Shown here: piece after piece, positions 34,891 to 44,685 of the stretch
Layout: each line of letters opens with the position of its first letter
Numbering within the stretch: the first letter of the stretch is position 1
From: Larix kaempferi
Lineage: Eukaryota > Streptophyta > Pinopsida > Pinales > Pinaceae
Reading direction: 5' to 3'
NCBI GenBank assembly: GCA_027924585.1
Contig: BSBM01000001.1
Location: 55,965,501 to 56,029,500, forward strand
Length of the DNA: 64,000 nucleotides
Notes under the pieces: model-generated
The model's input: the letters and a program-made list of their open reading frames with translations, nothing else
Database searches by the model: none
Told to the model about the DNA's origin: nothing
Made by a program: the position numbers and the translations under genes

Positions 34891-35948
34891 TGGAAAGAGA
34901 AGAAGGATCCTGTGGGATAAAGTGAAGACATCCAATAAAGATAAGTATTTGGTTATCTTGCAACTCTTTCTTAAATTCTCATTTGGAAATAAACCCTATG
35001 AAAATACACTAAACATGTGAAGTGACTCAATGTTTGAGTGTAGGTATTGCTGGAAGCAAGGACTATGAAAGCATCTGGAGGATGCATGTGGACATATGAT
35101 TGTCCTAAAGAGCTCAGTATGAGCAGTAATGAAAGATGGTGCTAGTGGAACTGTGTGGGTCCTAGCAGCCAAGGGTTCTGTAAACGACAATGGGGAAGGG
35201 TTCTCTGGTTGAAAGCCATTAAACAAACCTTAGACACTAAAGTGTCATAGCCAAGAAAGGGCAATTCAAGCATTCACATTGAAGTGAAAGAGGCCAAGGA
35301 GCATAGAACCACCAGTGATGGTGTGGTTCCGAGTTGGAACAAGACTAAGAGGGGGAAAACTCTTACTCTTTTTTTTTTTTTTTTTTACTGATGCATCTTA
35401 GAAACAACGGATTGTTGAGTGCATGTCATAAATTAAAACAAGTTGTGTTTCATTGCTTGAAATGAATTATGAATGTTGAAATAGTTATTTTCTTGTGAAG
35501 GGATGAACATGAATGAGTTCATGTGTGTGTGGGAAAGCATGAAATGTGTGGAAGTCTCATGAGTAAAGCATGGACGTTCCAAGTCAATTAGGAAAATAAT
35601 TGACTAATTTTATTATTGTGTTATGCTTGTCCTAACAGGAATGGCCATGATAAGTCTCACAGATAGTTGTCGGGACAACAAGAAAGATGGCATCCATGAA
35701 ATTCCATACTTGAAGATCAGCCGGAAGGTGAATAACGGAAAGGGATTGCTCTGGAGCAATGCCCACCTGCAGAGCTGGAAGAACAAAGCTAGCAGGAGCA
35801 GCTTGAGGAAACCAAAGGACTTGATCGTGAAAGGTCAAAGTAAAGAGATGAATTGCAGGACAGACCTTCCACCCGTTGTGAATTTTGGACATGTGTAAAG
35901 TGGGTATATAATCTAAAGTATTGGAACACCGAGGACGGTGTTATTCCA
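34891..35948 (+). other. LARD 3' interior without recognised coding
   Basis: No domain. It contains a poly-T run (35368-35386). A 91-codon frame at 35623-35898 has no recognised similarity. It ends at the polypurine tract. Confidence 0.5.
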
Positions 35949-35960
35949 AGGGTAAGGGAA
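35949..35960 (+). other. Polypurine tract of the LARD
   Basis: agggtaagggaa touches the 3' LTR start at 35961. Confidence 0.75.
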
Positions 35961-37342
35961 TGTAACGCCCCCATTATTGACCCCATTACATTCAAATGTA
36001 ATTGATGTAATATTGTTATGAAATCATTATGAGGAGCTCAAGGCCAAGGCCCCGCCATCGATTTATTGATGCATATGGTTTGCGTGCTAGCCGGGCACAT
36101 TGGAACTTCAACATCATGTAATATGCATTTTAATAAAAATACCCACAACTAGCTATGCAATGCAACAAAGAGATGGGGGCATGATTTCACAAGGAATTGG
36201 GAGGGAAAACATTCAAACCCTTGAGCCAATCAGTTCAAAGCAAGTGTCAATAAGAGAACCCATCAAACCCTCAACTACCCATGTTGAATTTTGTACCCAA
36301 CCATTGATTTCTCCCAAGAGTTGGTTGGGGTAGTTAATGCCTTGGGAATGGAGAGGTATGGCTATCCAAATTTGGGTATGGGCAAGCCACCCTTCATGGA
36401 AAAACGTGTTGGTATCCTTGGGCAAGAAGGGAGCCACGAAATTGCTCCCTAAGCCTTTATGCAACCATCACTCTTGCTCCCTCACGTAGCTCTAGCTGCC
36501 TAGGCATTTTTCTCCATGGTTTTCTGGTTTTCCCTTCATCTTTTTACCTGGGAAGGGGTGTTTTTGTATTGATTACCAATGGGGAAGAAAACAAAACATT
36601 TGTGAGTCTTCCTGGAGGTCATTTAGGCCATTGGAAGGGATCCGAACCAATGGAGAGAAAATGGTTTTTCTCCCTGGGGTTGAAATCGAAATTCCACAGT
36701 TCGCTTGGGTGAACCATGAGTTGGGAGAGCCAATGTGGACCCTATTTTGTGAACACCTCTGTTGTAAATGTGTAACCCTATCAATGATCGTTTTGCTGAG
36801 AGAAGAAAGAGTATGTTGGGGTATGGGTAATGGGTAATCCATTGTTCTGGCTTGAGCTTGAGAATAAGCATCCATTGTTCAAGTGTAGCCTGATAAACCT
36901 AGTTGAATTGGCTTGGCTGAGATGAAATGGTTAATAGACTGCGTGTGATCTGGAATGTTCCCTTTCCTTGTGAGAATCATGCCCAGCTCGGGGGTGGCCT
37001 TCGGATGGACTCAGTATAAGCTGTCAAAGAGCCTATGGTTGGGTGGAACGTTGCAGCGACATAGCTAGTTGCTTGGGGCAGTTGCATAATGAAGATAAGT
37101 GTTTTTAAGTCTATGTATTTACTTCTGCAATGTTTAATTAATGATTATTTTGATATGTTAGATGAGAATGAAGTGTGTGTGGATGTTATTTTAATTCCGC
37201 TGTGCATAGTTGATTTGTTTTACATCTGCACATTCATATTTTTCTTATATAAATCTAACTAATGGGCTGAGATCATGTGAAAGCCCTAAATTCGGCATCA
37301 TGTTCCCTGCCTTGCATTGGATAAATGGGTGGGTACGTGACA
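35961..37342 (+). repeat. 3' LTR of the LARD
   Basis: TGTAACGCCCCC to ACGTGACA. Colinear with the 5' LTR. One visible indel is 'gcttggggcagttgc' (37072-37086), shortened in the 5' copy at about 29343. Confidence 0.93.
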
Positions 37343-37347
37343 ACTTT
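37343..37347. other. Target-site duplication ACTTT, right copy
   Basis: Exact match to 28230-28234. Confidence 0.9.
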
Positions 37348-37420
37348 GTATGGGCTCAAAAGGCACCTATGGAATAGGATGATCACATGGAGTGATGATT
37401 ATGATTGGAGCTCCTTCGAA
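37348..37420 (+). pseudogene. Level-2 Copia RT fragment, right piece
   Basis: The YGLK part of the conserved KKALYGLKQ motif begins directly after the LARD TSD; its first half is at 28213-28233. Downstream, similarity stops within about 20 codons and no YVDD or RNase H is found before the 3' LTR. Confidence 0.7.
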
Positions 37421-37439
37421 ATAAGGAGCAGGTTCCGAA

Positions 37440-38240
37440 AGGACCTCGCTCGAAAGAAGGATTAATGTCGGTCGAAGGATGAATGATGTTGGTCGAAGGA
37501 TGACTGATTCCAGTCAAAGGATGACTAATGCAAGGCGAAGGATGACTTATGTCGGTCTAAGGGTGACTAATGGTGGTCTAAGGGTGACTGATGCCAGTCC
37601 CAGGGTGACTGATGTCAGTCCAAGGGTGACTAATGCTAGTCCATAGGTGGCTGATGTTGGTCTAGGTGTGACTAAATATCAGTACTTGTCGACTGACAGA
37701 GTTCTGGTCCTTAGGTGACTGATGTCAGTCTAGGGGTGATTAAAGATCAATACTTATCGACTGATAGAGTTTTGGTCCTTAGGTGACTGATGTCGGTCTA
37801 GGGGTGACTGAAGCTCAATACTTGTCGAATGATAGAGTATCAATCATTATGTAACTAATACCATTCAAGGGGTGAATGAAGATCAGTACTTTCAGACTGA
37901 TCGGGTTACGATCCTTAGGTGATTGATGCTGGTCCAGGGTTGACTGAATATCAGTACTTTCCAACTGATAGAGTTATGGTCCTTAGGTGACTGATGCGGG
38001 TCCAAGGGTGACTGAAGATCGGTACTTTCCAACTGATAGAGTTCTGGTCCTTAGGTGACTGATGTCGGTATATGGGTGACTGAAGATCGGTACTTTCCGA
38101 CTAATAGAGTTTCGGTCCTTAGGTGGTTGATGCCAGTCCAGAAGTGACTGAAGATCAGTACTTTCTGACTGATAGAGTTTCAGTCGAGAGGTGACTGATG
38201 CTGGTCCAGGGGTGACTTAAGATCAGTACTTGTTGATTAT
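37440..38240. repeat. Tandem array: 20-bp GACTG/CAGTC units, then 68-bp units
   Basis: From 37450 to about 37670 the unit is about 20 bp, 'gactgatgtcagtccaaggg'-like. From 37676 to 38235 about eight 68-bp units repeat, each holding one 'ggtgactgatg..ggtc' core plus 'atcagtacttt' and 'ctgatagagtt'. The 20-bp units pair GACTG with CAGTC over a 4-base loop (37502-37515, 37586-37599, 37607-37620); 37628-37641 reads GACTA-ATGC-TAGTC. Confidence 0.9.
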
Positions 38241-38289
38241 TAGTGTTCCAGTATTTTCTTTTTACTGATGATTGATGTTGTTGTTCTAG

Positions 38290-38659
38290 TATTGTGTTTA
38301 CTGATGATGTTCCAGCATAGGATGTTGCTGATGATGTTCCAGCAGAGGATGCTTCTAATGATGTTCCAACAGAGTATGTTGCCGATGATGTTCCAACAAA
38401 GTATGTTTCTGATGATGTTCCAGCAGAGGATGTTGTTGATGATGATCTAGTAGAGGATGTTCATGATGATGATCCATTAGAGGATGTTTCAGTAGAGGAT
38501 GTTGTTGATGATGATACATCAAAGGATGTTGTTGATGATGATCCAACAGAGGATGTTGTTGGCGATGATGTTCCAGCATAGGATGCTGCTGATGATGATA
38601 TTCTAGTAGACAATGATAATGATACTGATCAGGATGTTCCAGCAAATGATACCCCATAA
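38290..38659 (+). pseudogene. Acidic Asp/Val/Glu repeat frame at the 3' end of level-2 Copia
   Basis: In one plus frame the sequence reads repeated DDVPAEDV-like units of 10-11 residues, ending in TAA at 38657-38659. Two TAG codons interrupt it, each in a unit where the others have GAG (Glu). There is no ATG at its start and no similarity I can name. It lies between the truncated RT with its repeat array and the polypurine tract, where RNase H would be. It may be a degenerate microsatellite-like expansion that happens to be open, or a remnant of an extra coding segment. Function unknown. Confidence 0.4.
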
Positions 38660-38750
38660 ATATGATGATCTAAAACTTCCTACAACATATAGAGATTCAC
38701 AAGTAATTTGTGCAGAGGTTGATGTTTCCCGCATAATACCTTCCTAGTTA

Positions 38751-38758
38751 AGAGGGAG
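38751..38758 (+). other. Polypurine tract of level-2 Copia
   Basis: AGAGGGAG touches the 3' LTR start TGTTAAAG. Confidence 0.8.
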
Positions 38759-39290
38759 TGTTAAAGAAATGTAATTGTGGAAGATATTCTAAATGTATTT
38801 ATCTATTGTATTATTGTATTCCTCCTTCGGGAGATGTCATTGATGTAATTGATATTGTAAGAGTCATTAAAATATTCAATGTAAACCCTAACTAGTTAGG
38901 TCGGCTTGGAAATATCTAGAAATAATATTTTATTGTGAAGAGTATAGGTCGTCACAATTAGGTGAGTTAGAGCCGACCTAGTTAGTAAAAGGTCAAGTCA
39001 AAAGTAGAATATAAATAAAGGATGATTTGCTCATATGGATTCACTCATCTCACTCACACAAGTTTACATAGGAGAGAGATAGAATCTCACACAAGTGGAA
39101 GAGAAGTTGATTTTTTCTTGGGGTTTATCTTTGTACATTGTGAATTCTATATTGAGGAAGTTTTGTTGTGGTTTTCTCCCTTGTGGTTTCCCCGGGAGAA
39201 ATATTGTGTTCATTGTGGTTTTTTTTCTTGTATTTCTTTCAGTGATAGATTGTTTAATGTTATTATGCTAAACAAGTAGAAAAAGTAACG
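38759..39290 (+). repeat. 3' LTR of level-2 Copia
   Basis: Colinear with 13317-13846. The last base is G where the 5' copy has the canonical A (GTAACG against CTAACA). TATA box at 39010-39017. Confidence 0.92.
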
Positions 39291-39295
39291 AAGGT
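39291..39295. other. Target-site duplication AAGGT, right copy
   Basis: Exact match to 13312-13316. Confidence 0.9.
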
Positions 39296-40318
39296 CACGT
39301 GTAAAGATCAGTTTCACGAAAAGAAACAGGAAAAGGAAAACACAAACTACACAATGCTTGATGAAATCAATGAAAATGAAGTTCCAAAGGTGTCGGAAAA
39401 TCAAGAATAGTAGAAGGTACCTCAAAATTTTGCAAGTGTTAGAAGATTTACCAATTCAAGTGGACCTCGTGAAGGATACTCTCCTTCAATGTAGTACTTA
39501 TTGATGACTGATTTTGGTGAGCTAGAATGTTAGGAAGAAGCAATGTAGGTGGAAACTAGAAGAAGTGGTATTAAGGCATGAATGAGGAGATGGACTCATT
39601 CATAAGAAACTAGACTTAGGATTTGGTTTAGTTTCCTGCAAATTAAATAGCATTGCAAAATAAATGGGTTTATCGGTTGAAGGAAGAATATGGAGGCAAG
39701 AAGCGATACAAGGCCAGATTTTTTGTAAAGGGGTTTGCACAAAAGAAAGGTATATATTTTGATGAAATATTTTCTTTTGCTGTTAAAATGACTTCAATTA
39801 GGACTATTTTAAGTCTAGTGGTGGTAGAATATTTGCATCTTGAACAGTTAGATGTAAAAATCGCCTTTCTCCGTGGGGATTTGGAGGATGATATTTATAT
39901 GTAGAAGCCACATGGGTATGAGGTGAAAGGGAAGGAAAATTTAGTATGGATGTTGAAGAAGAGATTGTATGGCCTGAAGCAAGCTCCAAGGAAGTCATAT
40001 TTTAAATTTGACAAGTTTATGATAGAACAAAGTTATAGTAGATGTCATTCTGACCACTGTGTTTATTTCAAGAGGCTAGATAATGGAAGACATATTATAT
40101 TGTTATTGTATGTGGATGACATCCTTGCTGCAGGGTCTAACATGAAGAATATAAATGTGCTCAAAAGGAAATTATCTAATTCATTTTCAATGAAGGATTT
40201 GGTTGATGCAAAGCAAATCCTTGGCATGAGAATAACAAGAGATAGTAAAAATCACAAATTGATATTGTCTCAAGGTGAGTACATAGAAAAGGTGTTGGAG
40301 AGGTTTAAAATGTAGGAT
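39296..40318 (+). pseudogene. Level-1 Copia linker and reverse transcriptase relic
   Basis: A decayed linker (39296-39640) continues the integrase-RT bridge from 13316. RT follows: NKWVYRLKEEYGGKKRYKAR (39656-39715), the block EQLDVKIAFLRGDLEDDIYM (39842-39901) with the first catalytic Asp, LYGLKQAPR (39967-39993), and YVDD at 40109-40120, then LGMRITRDSKNHKLILSQGE (about 40220-40278). The YVDD catalytic pair and fingers-palm motifs are intact; a TAG at 39902 and one at 40313 break the frame. RT would copy element RNA into cDNA in the particle. Confidence 0.92.
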
Positions 40319-41085
40319 AAAAAACATGTTAGTACACCTTTGGTCAACCATTTCAAACTCAGTAAGGATATGTGTCCCAAGACACACAAGGAAATAAAAT
40401 ACATGTCCAAGCTCCCTTATTCATCAGAATTTGGTAGTATGATGTATGCGATGGTGTGCACAAGACCATATATTGCACATGCAGTGAGAGTTGTGAGTGG
40501 GTATATGAACAATCAAAGTAAAGAACATTGGAAGGTGGTAAAGTGGATTCTTAGGTATTTGAGAGGTACTATTAATCATGCATTATGTTTTGGAGGTTCA
40601 TACATTTTTCTTCAAGGATATGTTGATGCAGATATGGCAGGTGATAAAGATAGCAGGAGGATCACCACATGGTATGTTTTTACTGTAGGTGGAATAACAA
40701 TAAGTTGGATTTCAAAACTGCAAAAGGTTATTACACTTTCCACAACAGAAGCATAGTATGTTGTTGCTACAGAGGCTAGTAAATAGACGGTTTGGATACA
40801 GAGGTTCATGGAGGAATTGGGTAAGAAGTAGGAGAATAACAGATTGTACAGTGATAATCGAAGTGCCATTCATCTTGAAAATAAATAAACCTTCAATTCT
40901 AAGACTAAACATATGCAACTCAAGTACCATTTCAAATGATATGTTCTAGAGTATGAAATTTTGAAGTTGGAAAAGATACATACTAGCTAGAATCCAATAG
41001 ACATGTTGACAAAGGTAGTAACTAGAGAGAAACTAACTTCCTTCTCGATTTCAATTGGCCTTCCAGCATGAAGGAGAAGATGATA
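40319..41085 (+). pseudogene. Level-1 Copia RT connection and RNase H relic
   Basis: The open stretch 40340-40756 covers YSSEFGSMMYAMVCTRPYIA (near 40418-40477) and the start of RNase H with YVDADMAGDKDSRR (near 40619-40660), where D of YVDAD is the first catalytic Asp. The STTEA motif at 40739 is followed by a stop where the family has the Glu. YSDNRSAIHLENK (about 40850-40888) and a KTKHM segment follow, then LTK-type C-terminal sequence. Several TAG or TAA codons interrupt it after 40754. Confidence 0.9.
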
Positions 41086-41160
41086 CATTTTCCAGGTCCA
41101 AGGTTTGGATCATAGTGCAGCAGATGTAGTGTTGGTGGAGTTGTTGTGATCAATATCCAA

Positions 41161-41169
41161 GTGGGAGAT
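41161..41169 (+). other. Polypurine tract of level-1 Copia
   Basis: gtgggagat directly before the LTR start TGTTGG, a common plant Copia arrangement. Confidence 0.8.
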
Positions 41170-41664
41170 TGTTGGTTGTGGAGCCTCATCTTCCTGATTA
41201 AGAGATATTGTCGTTCAACCGTGTTTGTACCCTAGTTTTATATGTTGTGTAGGTGGAGTGTCCACTCATCCCAGTGGGGGGGTTTGGGGGCCAAGCCCCT
41301 AAATAAAAAAATTTGGTTTTTTTTTGGCCAATGGTTTACAGGCACATGATATTGGGTTTCCCATGGTAATCCCTTTTTAAAAGGAAGGAATTGTAATACG
41401 GTTGTGTATTGCAATATTGTAAGGATATTTGTGATCATGTGAGAGAGACTGTGAGAGAGTGAATAGGAAGCTGTAGTGGATGTGCTGCAGGTTGTATCCC
41501 TTCATTTGCTGGATGGTATAATAAAAGGACTGGAAATTTCTTTTTGGACATAGCCCAAATTGGATCAACCACTTATATTGGTTTCTCTCTTGTATTGTGT
41601 TTATGTGTTTTATTTATATGCATCTTATTTTATGCTATTGTTCTATCATCCTATTTTTCTAACA
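41170..41664 (+). repeat. 3' LTR of level-1 Copia
   Basis: Related to 10557-11142 but about 90 bp shorter, mainly in the G-rich tract (compare 41274-41310 with 10657-10800). Ends TAACA. Confidence 0.9.
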
Positions 41665-43387
41665 GGTGTCACAACTTCCCTAACTCATTCGAATGTTGAT
41701 AACTAACCTGAATCACTACCAGTGTGCTTATTTCTGTGGGTTTTTAAGATGATTTGAAGCTACTAGATCAGATGTTATAGATGCTAGTATTGGTCATAAA
41801 ACTCATAGCGAGAAACAATGTGGAAGTGTTGCATTGATGGTGCGTGTTATTGACACTTGTGATCCTAATACTTATGCTAATGCTCATAGTGAGCTATAAC
41901 AAGAAAACATTGTGACTTTTGAAATTGATTCCTTGAAGAAGAATCAATCATGGGAACTTGTTCCTATACTACAAGGAAAGAATGCTATGAAATTTCAATG
42001 GTTCTATAAGACCAAGTTTACTTCAGATGATGTTTTTGAATTCCTCAAGGCTCATTTGGTCACCAAGGGCTTCTCTCGGCAAGAAGGAATCAACTACACT
42101 GAAACCTTTGCCTCTGTTGAAAAGATGACCTATGTTCAACTAATCCTTTCCCTTGCTACTCATTTTGGATGGGAGCTTCATCAAATGGATCTTAAAAGTG
42201 CTTTTATCAAGGGATATTTGGCTAAAGAAATCTATATGGAGAAACCTCCTATCTTTGTGATAGATTATGGTCTTGTTTTCCCATTCAAAAATTCATTGTA
42301 TGCTTTGATACAAGAACCTCGTGTTTGTTATGAGAAGATTGATTATTTCTTTGTTAACCTTGGCTTCAAACATTATGAATTTGATCACAAAATTTATGTA
42401 TTACATGTTCATGGTGATACTTTGATTGTGGCATTTTATGTTGATGATTTAGTCATAACTAGAAATAATGTCAATATGATTTTGGGTTTGAAGAAACAAC
42501 TTGCATATATATTTGAAATGATTAATCTTTATCTATTGCATTTATTTCTTGGAATTAAAATTTTGCAAATGGATGATGACATATTTATTTCTCAACCAAA
42601 TTATGCATTGGATATTTTGAAATGGTTCAAGATGGATGCATATAAGTCTTGTGCTACACCTCATTCGAAAGTGAAGTTGTTAAAAGACAGTGTCTCTCCA
42701 TGATTAAGCACCACTCTTTATTGACAATTCGTTGGTATCTTGATTTATTTAACTCGCAATCGATGGGATCTTTCCTTTGTTGTTAGCATGGTCTTTTGTT
42801 TCATGCATGATCCTTGAGAAATCCATTGGAAATATGTAAAGATATTTTTTTTGCTATATTAAGGGAAATTATCAGTATGGTATTAAGTATTGTCACAGTA
42901 TAGAACCATTGGTCAGGTTCACTTATTTTGACTGGGGGGGTGACATTGATGACCACAAGTCCACTTCTAGCTATTTTCTTCGACTAAGTTATGGACCCTT
43001 TGTCTTGTTATGTAATAAACAAAAAGTAGTCTCTCTTTTGACTACATAAGTAGAGTATCATAGCATTGTCAATGCAGGAATAGAGGCATTTTGGATTCGT
43101 TAGCTTCTTAAAGAACTTGGATTTCTTGTTCAGGTCTCGATTGTTATTTATTGTGATAATCAGAGTACTATCCAGGTTGTTGATAACCCTATTGCTCATA
43201 GCAATATGAAGCATGTTGAACTTCATGTTTATTAATTGAGACAGTTGGTACATGAAAATATTGTCTCACTTGTTTGTTGTAGGACAAATGATCAAGTTGT
43301 TGATATATTTACAAAGCCATTACTAGAAGCTAAGTTTTTGAAACTTCTATCTATGAACGAGCTTCAAGATACTGCAATTATGGGGGG
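41665..43387 (+). pseudogene. Level-0 Copia RT and RNase H relic
   Basis: The frame 41912-42703 is open for 263 codons: SWELVPILQGKNAMKFQWFY (about 41948-42007), LHQMDLKSAFIKGYLAKEIY (about 42176-42235), YVDD at 42437-42448 and the ISQPNYALDILKWFKMD block. It is the longest undamaged coding stretch in the window. RNase H follows in broken frames: GGDIDDHKSTSSYF (near 42935-42976), CDNQSTIQVVDNPIAHSNMK (near 43155-43214) and TNDQVVDIFTKPLLEAKFLK (near 43286-43345). A G-run at 43382-43391 may be its polypurine tract. The gag-integrase half is at 8271-10450, so about 31 kb has been inserted between. Confidence 0.9.
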
Positions 43388-43699
43388 GGGGTTTCATAGA
43401 AATTAATTTCAGCTTCTAAATATCTAGACCATTGTACTGATGGGACGGTGTTGGAACCTAAGGTTATGCAAGTTCATCACACTCTTGTATATTCTGGATA
43501 TCGCAAGTCGATAGACTATTCTCAAATAGAAAAATAGTTAGTTGGAGGCTCAATTGAGAGATTCAAAGACTCAACTCAATGGCCAGTGAGGTCGTAGTTC
43601 ACTTGACTACAATAGTCAACTAAAGTTTGTGACATTGCGGATTTTATGGAAATGGTTAGAACCAATGACCCCTATTTGTGGACCAGATCTTCCTAACTT
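43388..43699. other. Unassigned stretch after the level-0 Copia
   Basis: Possibly the start of the level-0 3' LTR. No matching 5' LTR was found before 8271. No coding similarity. Confidence 0.3.
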
Positions 43700-44301
43700 C
43701 TTAGGGAGTTCGTTATATATGGAGAAAATAAAAGGACATCCCTATGCATTATGTTCAAATTCTTTATGGTAAGATGTAAATTATGCATTGTGATGTTTTG
43801 ATCATGATGCAACATGCTTAAGTGTTGTATTGGTGTCTTTAGACACCACCTTTCTTCTTGGAGTATGTTCCCTTCTGTCGTTTCTTTTGTATTCTTTAGT
43901 TCGAGATAAAGAGCTTTTCCCAACAACAATAGTACTGTTTCTCCCCAAGGAAACACACTTGGTCGTATATACCCTTTCTTCAACAATTCTTTTAGGTACA
44001 TCTATAAATATTTTAACTCAAGTGTACTCATTCTATATGGAACTTTGGAAAGTAGGGAAACTCTAGGAATCAAATCAATAATGAAATCAATCTCTCTTTT
44101 TGATGGCAATCATGGTATTTCTTCAAACACTTCTGCAAAATATTGCGATATTGGAAAGTCTTCTAGACTTGGGATTTTACACTTATTTGGTTCTTGCACA
44201 TGAGTTGCATAAAACTATCATCTTCTTCTGAGGAACCTCTTTAATTGCAAAGATGATATTTTTTTTATGGAAATAGGCCTTGGAATGCCTTTCACTATTT
44301 T
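43700..44301 (-). pseudogene. Minus-strand Gypsy: start of RT, truncated
   Basis: On the minus strand the bridge between protease and RT is visible as LEDFPISQYFAEVFEEIP (near 44105-44165) and KREIDFIIDS (about 44065-44094). The RT N-terminus follows, with LKELLKKGYIRPSVFPWG (near 43942-43995). Similarity ends by about 43850, before any catalytic motif, so the element was truncated or deleted here. Frameshifts near 44000. Confidence 0.75.
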
Positions 44302-44685
44302 TTATTTCCCTTCTTCATCAAGACAAGTAAATGACTTGTTATGAAAATTCAATATCACATGGTGTACATCTAACCAGTCCATCCCAATAAGTACATCATA
44401 TGAACCAAGTGGTATTATGTTCAAATATGGAAAAGTGTCCAGTACATTGATATCCAACAGACAACGCTTTACTATTTCATTAGTCTTCCTTTTTGTTCTA
44501 TTATCCAATTGAACCATCCATGATCTATTATTCTTATTTTTCTTTAGCTGAAATATTTCAACTAAATTAGGACCAATATAACTATGACTTCCTCTTGAAT
44601 CAATGAGAATATCAATAGGTTGATTGGAAATTTTATCTTCAACCTCAATCATGTTGGATTCATGATCTACTTGTGTATTGTCCAA
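44302..44685 (-). pseudogene. Minus-strand Gypsy retropepsin
   Basis: 127 open codons on the minus strand. The catalytic ILIDSGASHSYI pattern appears as ILIDSRGSHSYI (about 44570-44605), so the Gly after DS is Arg. The conserved C-terminal GSYDVLIGMDWL (about 44365-44400) is intact. The protease would process Gag-Pol. Confidence 0.85.

Larger units (their letters stand above)
28235..37342 (+). mobile_element. LARD: 9.1-kb Gypsy-type LTR element without gag-pol
   Basis: It has LTRs 28235-29604 and 35961-37342 (1370 and 1382 bp, colinear with few differences), an exact TSD ACTTT, a perfect PBS at 29607 and a polypurine tract at 35949-35960. The 6.3-kb interior shows no gag, protease, RT, RNase H or integrase on either strand. 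It contains three families of hairpin-forming tandem repeats and long non-coding stretches. This matches the definition of a large retrotransposon derivative that depends on proteins from another element (inference). It inserted in the RT of the level-2 Copia. Confidence 0.9.
13317..39290 (+). mobile_element. Level-2 Copia retrotransposon, itself twice interrupted
   Basis: The ends are direct LTRs 13317-13846 and 38759-39290, with exact TSD AAGGT, a PBS at 13847 and a polypurine tract AGAGGGAG at 38751-38758. Removing the solo LTR (17309-28076) and the LARD (28235-37342) leaves about 6.1 kb. That core has gag, protease and integrase, then a short degenerate RT stretch. The rest of RT and RNase H is absent; in its place are tandem repeats and an acidic repeat frame. 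Confidence 0.88.
10557..41664 (+). mobile_element. Level-1 Copia retrotransposon, split by level 2
   Basis: The element is bounded by related LTRs at 10557-11142 and 41170-41664. It has a decayed tRNA-Met PBS after the first and a polypurine tract (41161-41169) before the second. Gag, protease and integrase relics lie at 11160-13316; RT and RNase H lie at 39296-41085. The level-2 Copia splits it between integrase and RT, and the frame continues across that junction when the level-2 element and one TSD copy are removed. LTRs are well diverged, including about 100 bp present only in the 5' copy, so this is an old insertion. No clean outer TSD was found (aatag left, ggtgt right). Confidence 0.85.

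Noticed and set aside
10552-41669. Target-site duplication for the level-1 Copia
   Set aside because: Flanks aatag and ggtgt do not match; a shifted reading (agtgt/ggtgt) would need an LTR start inside TGTTGG, which disagrees with the 3' LTR.
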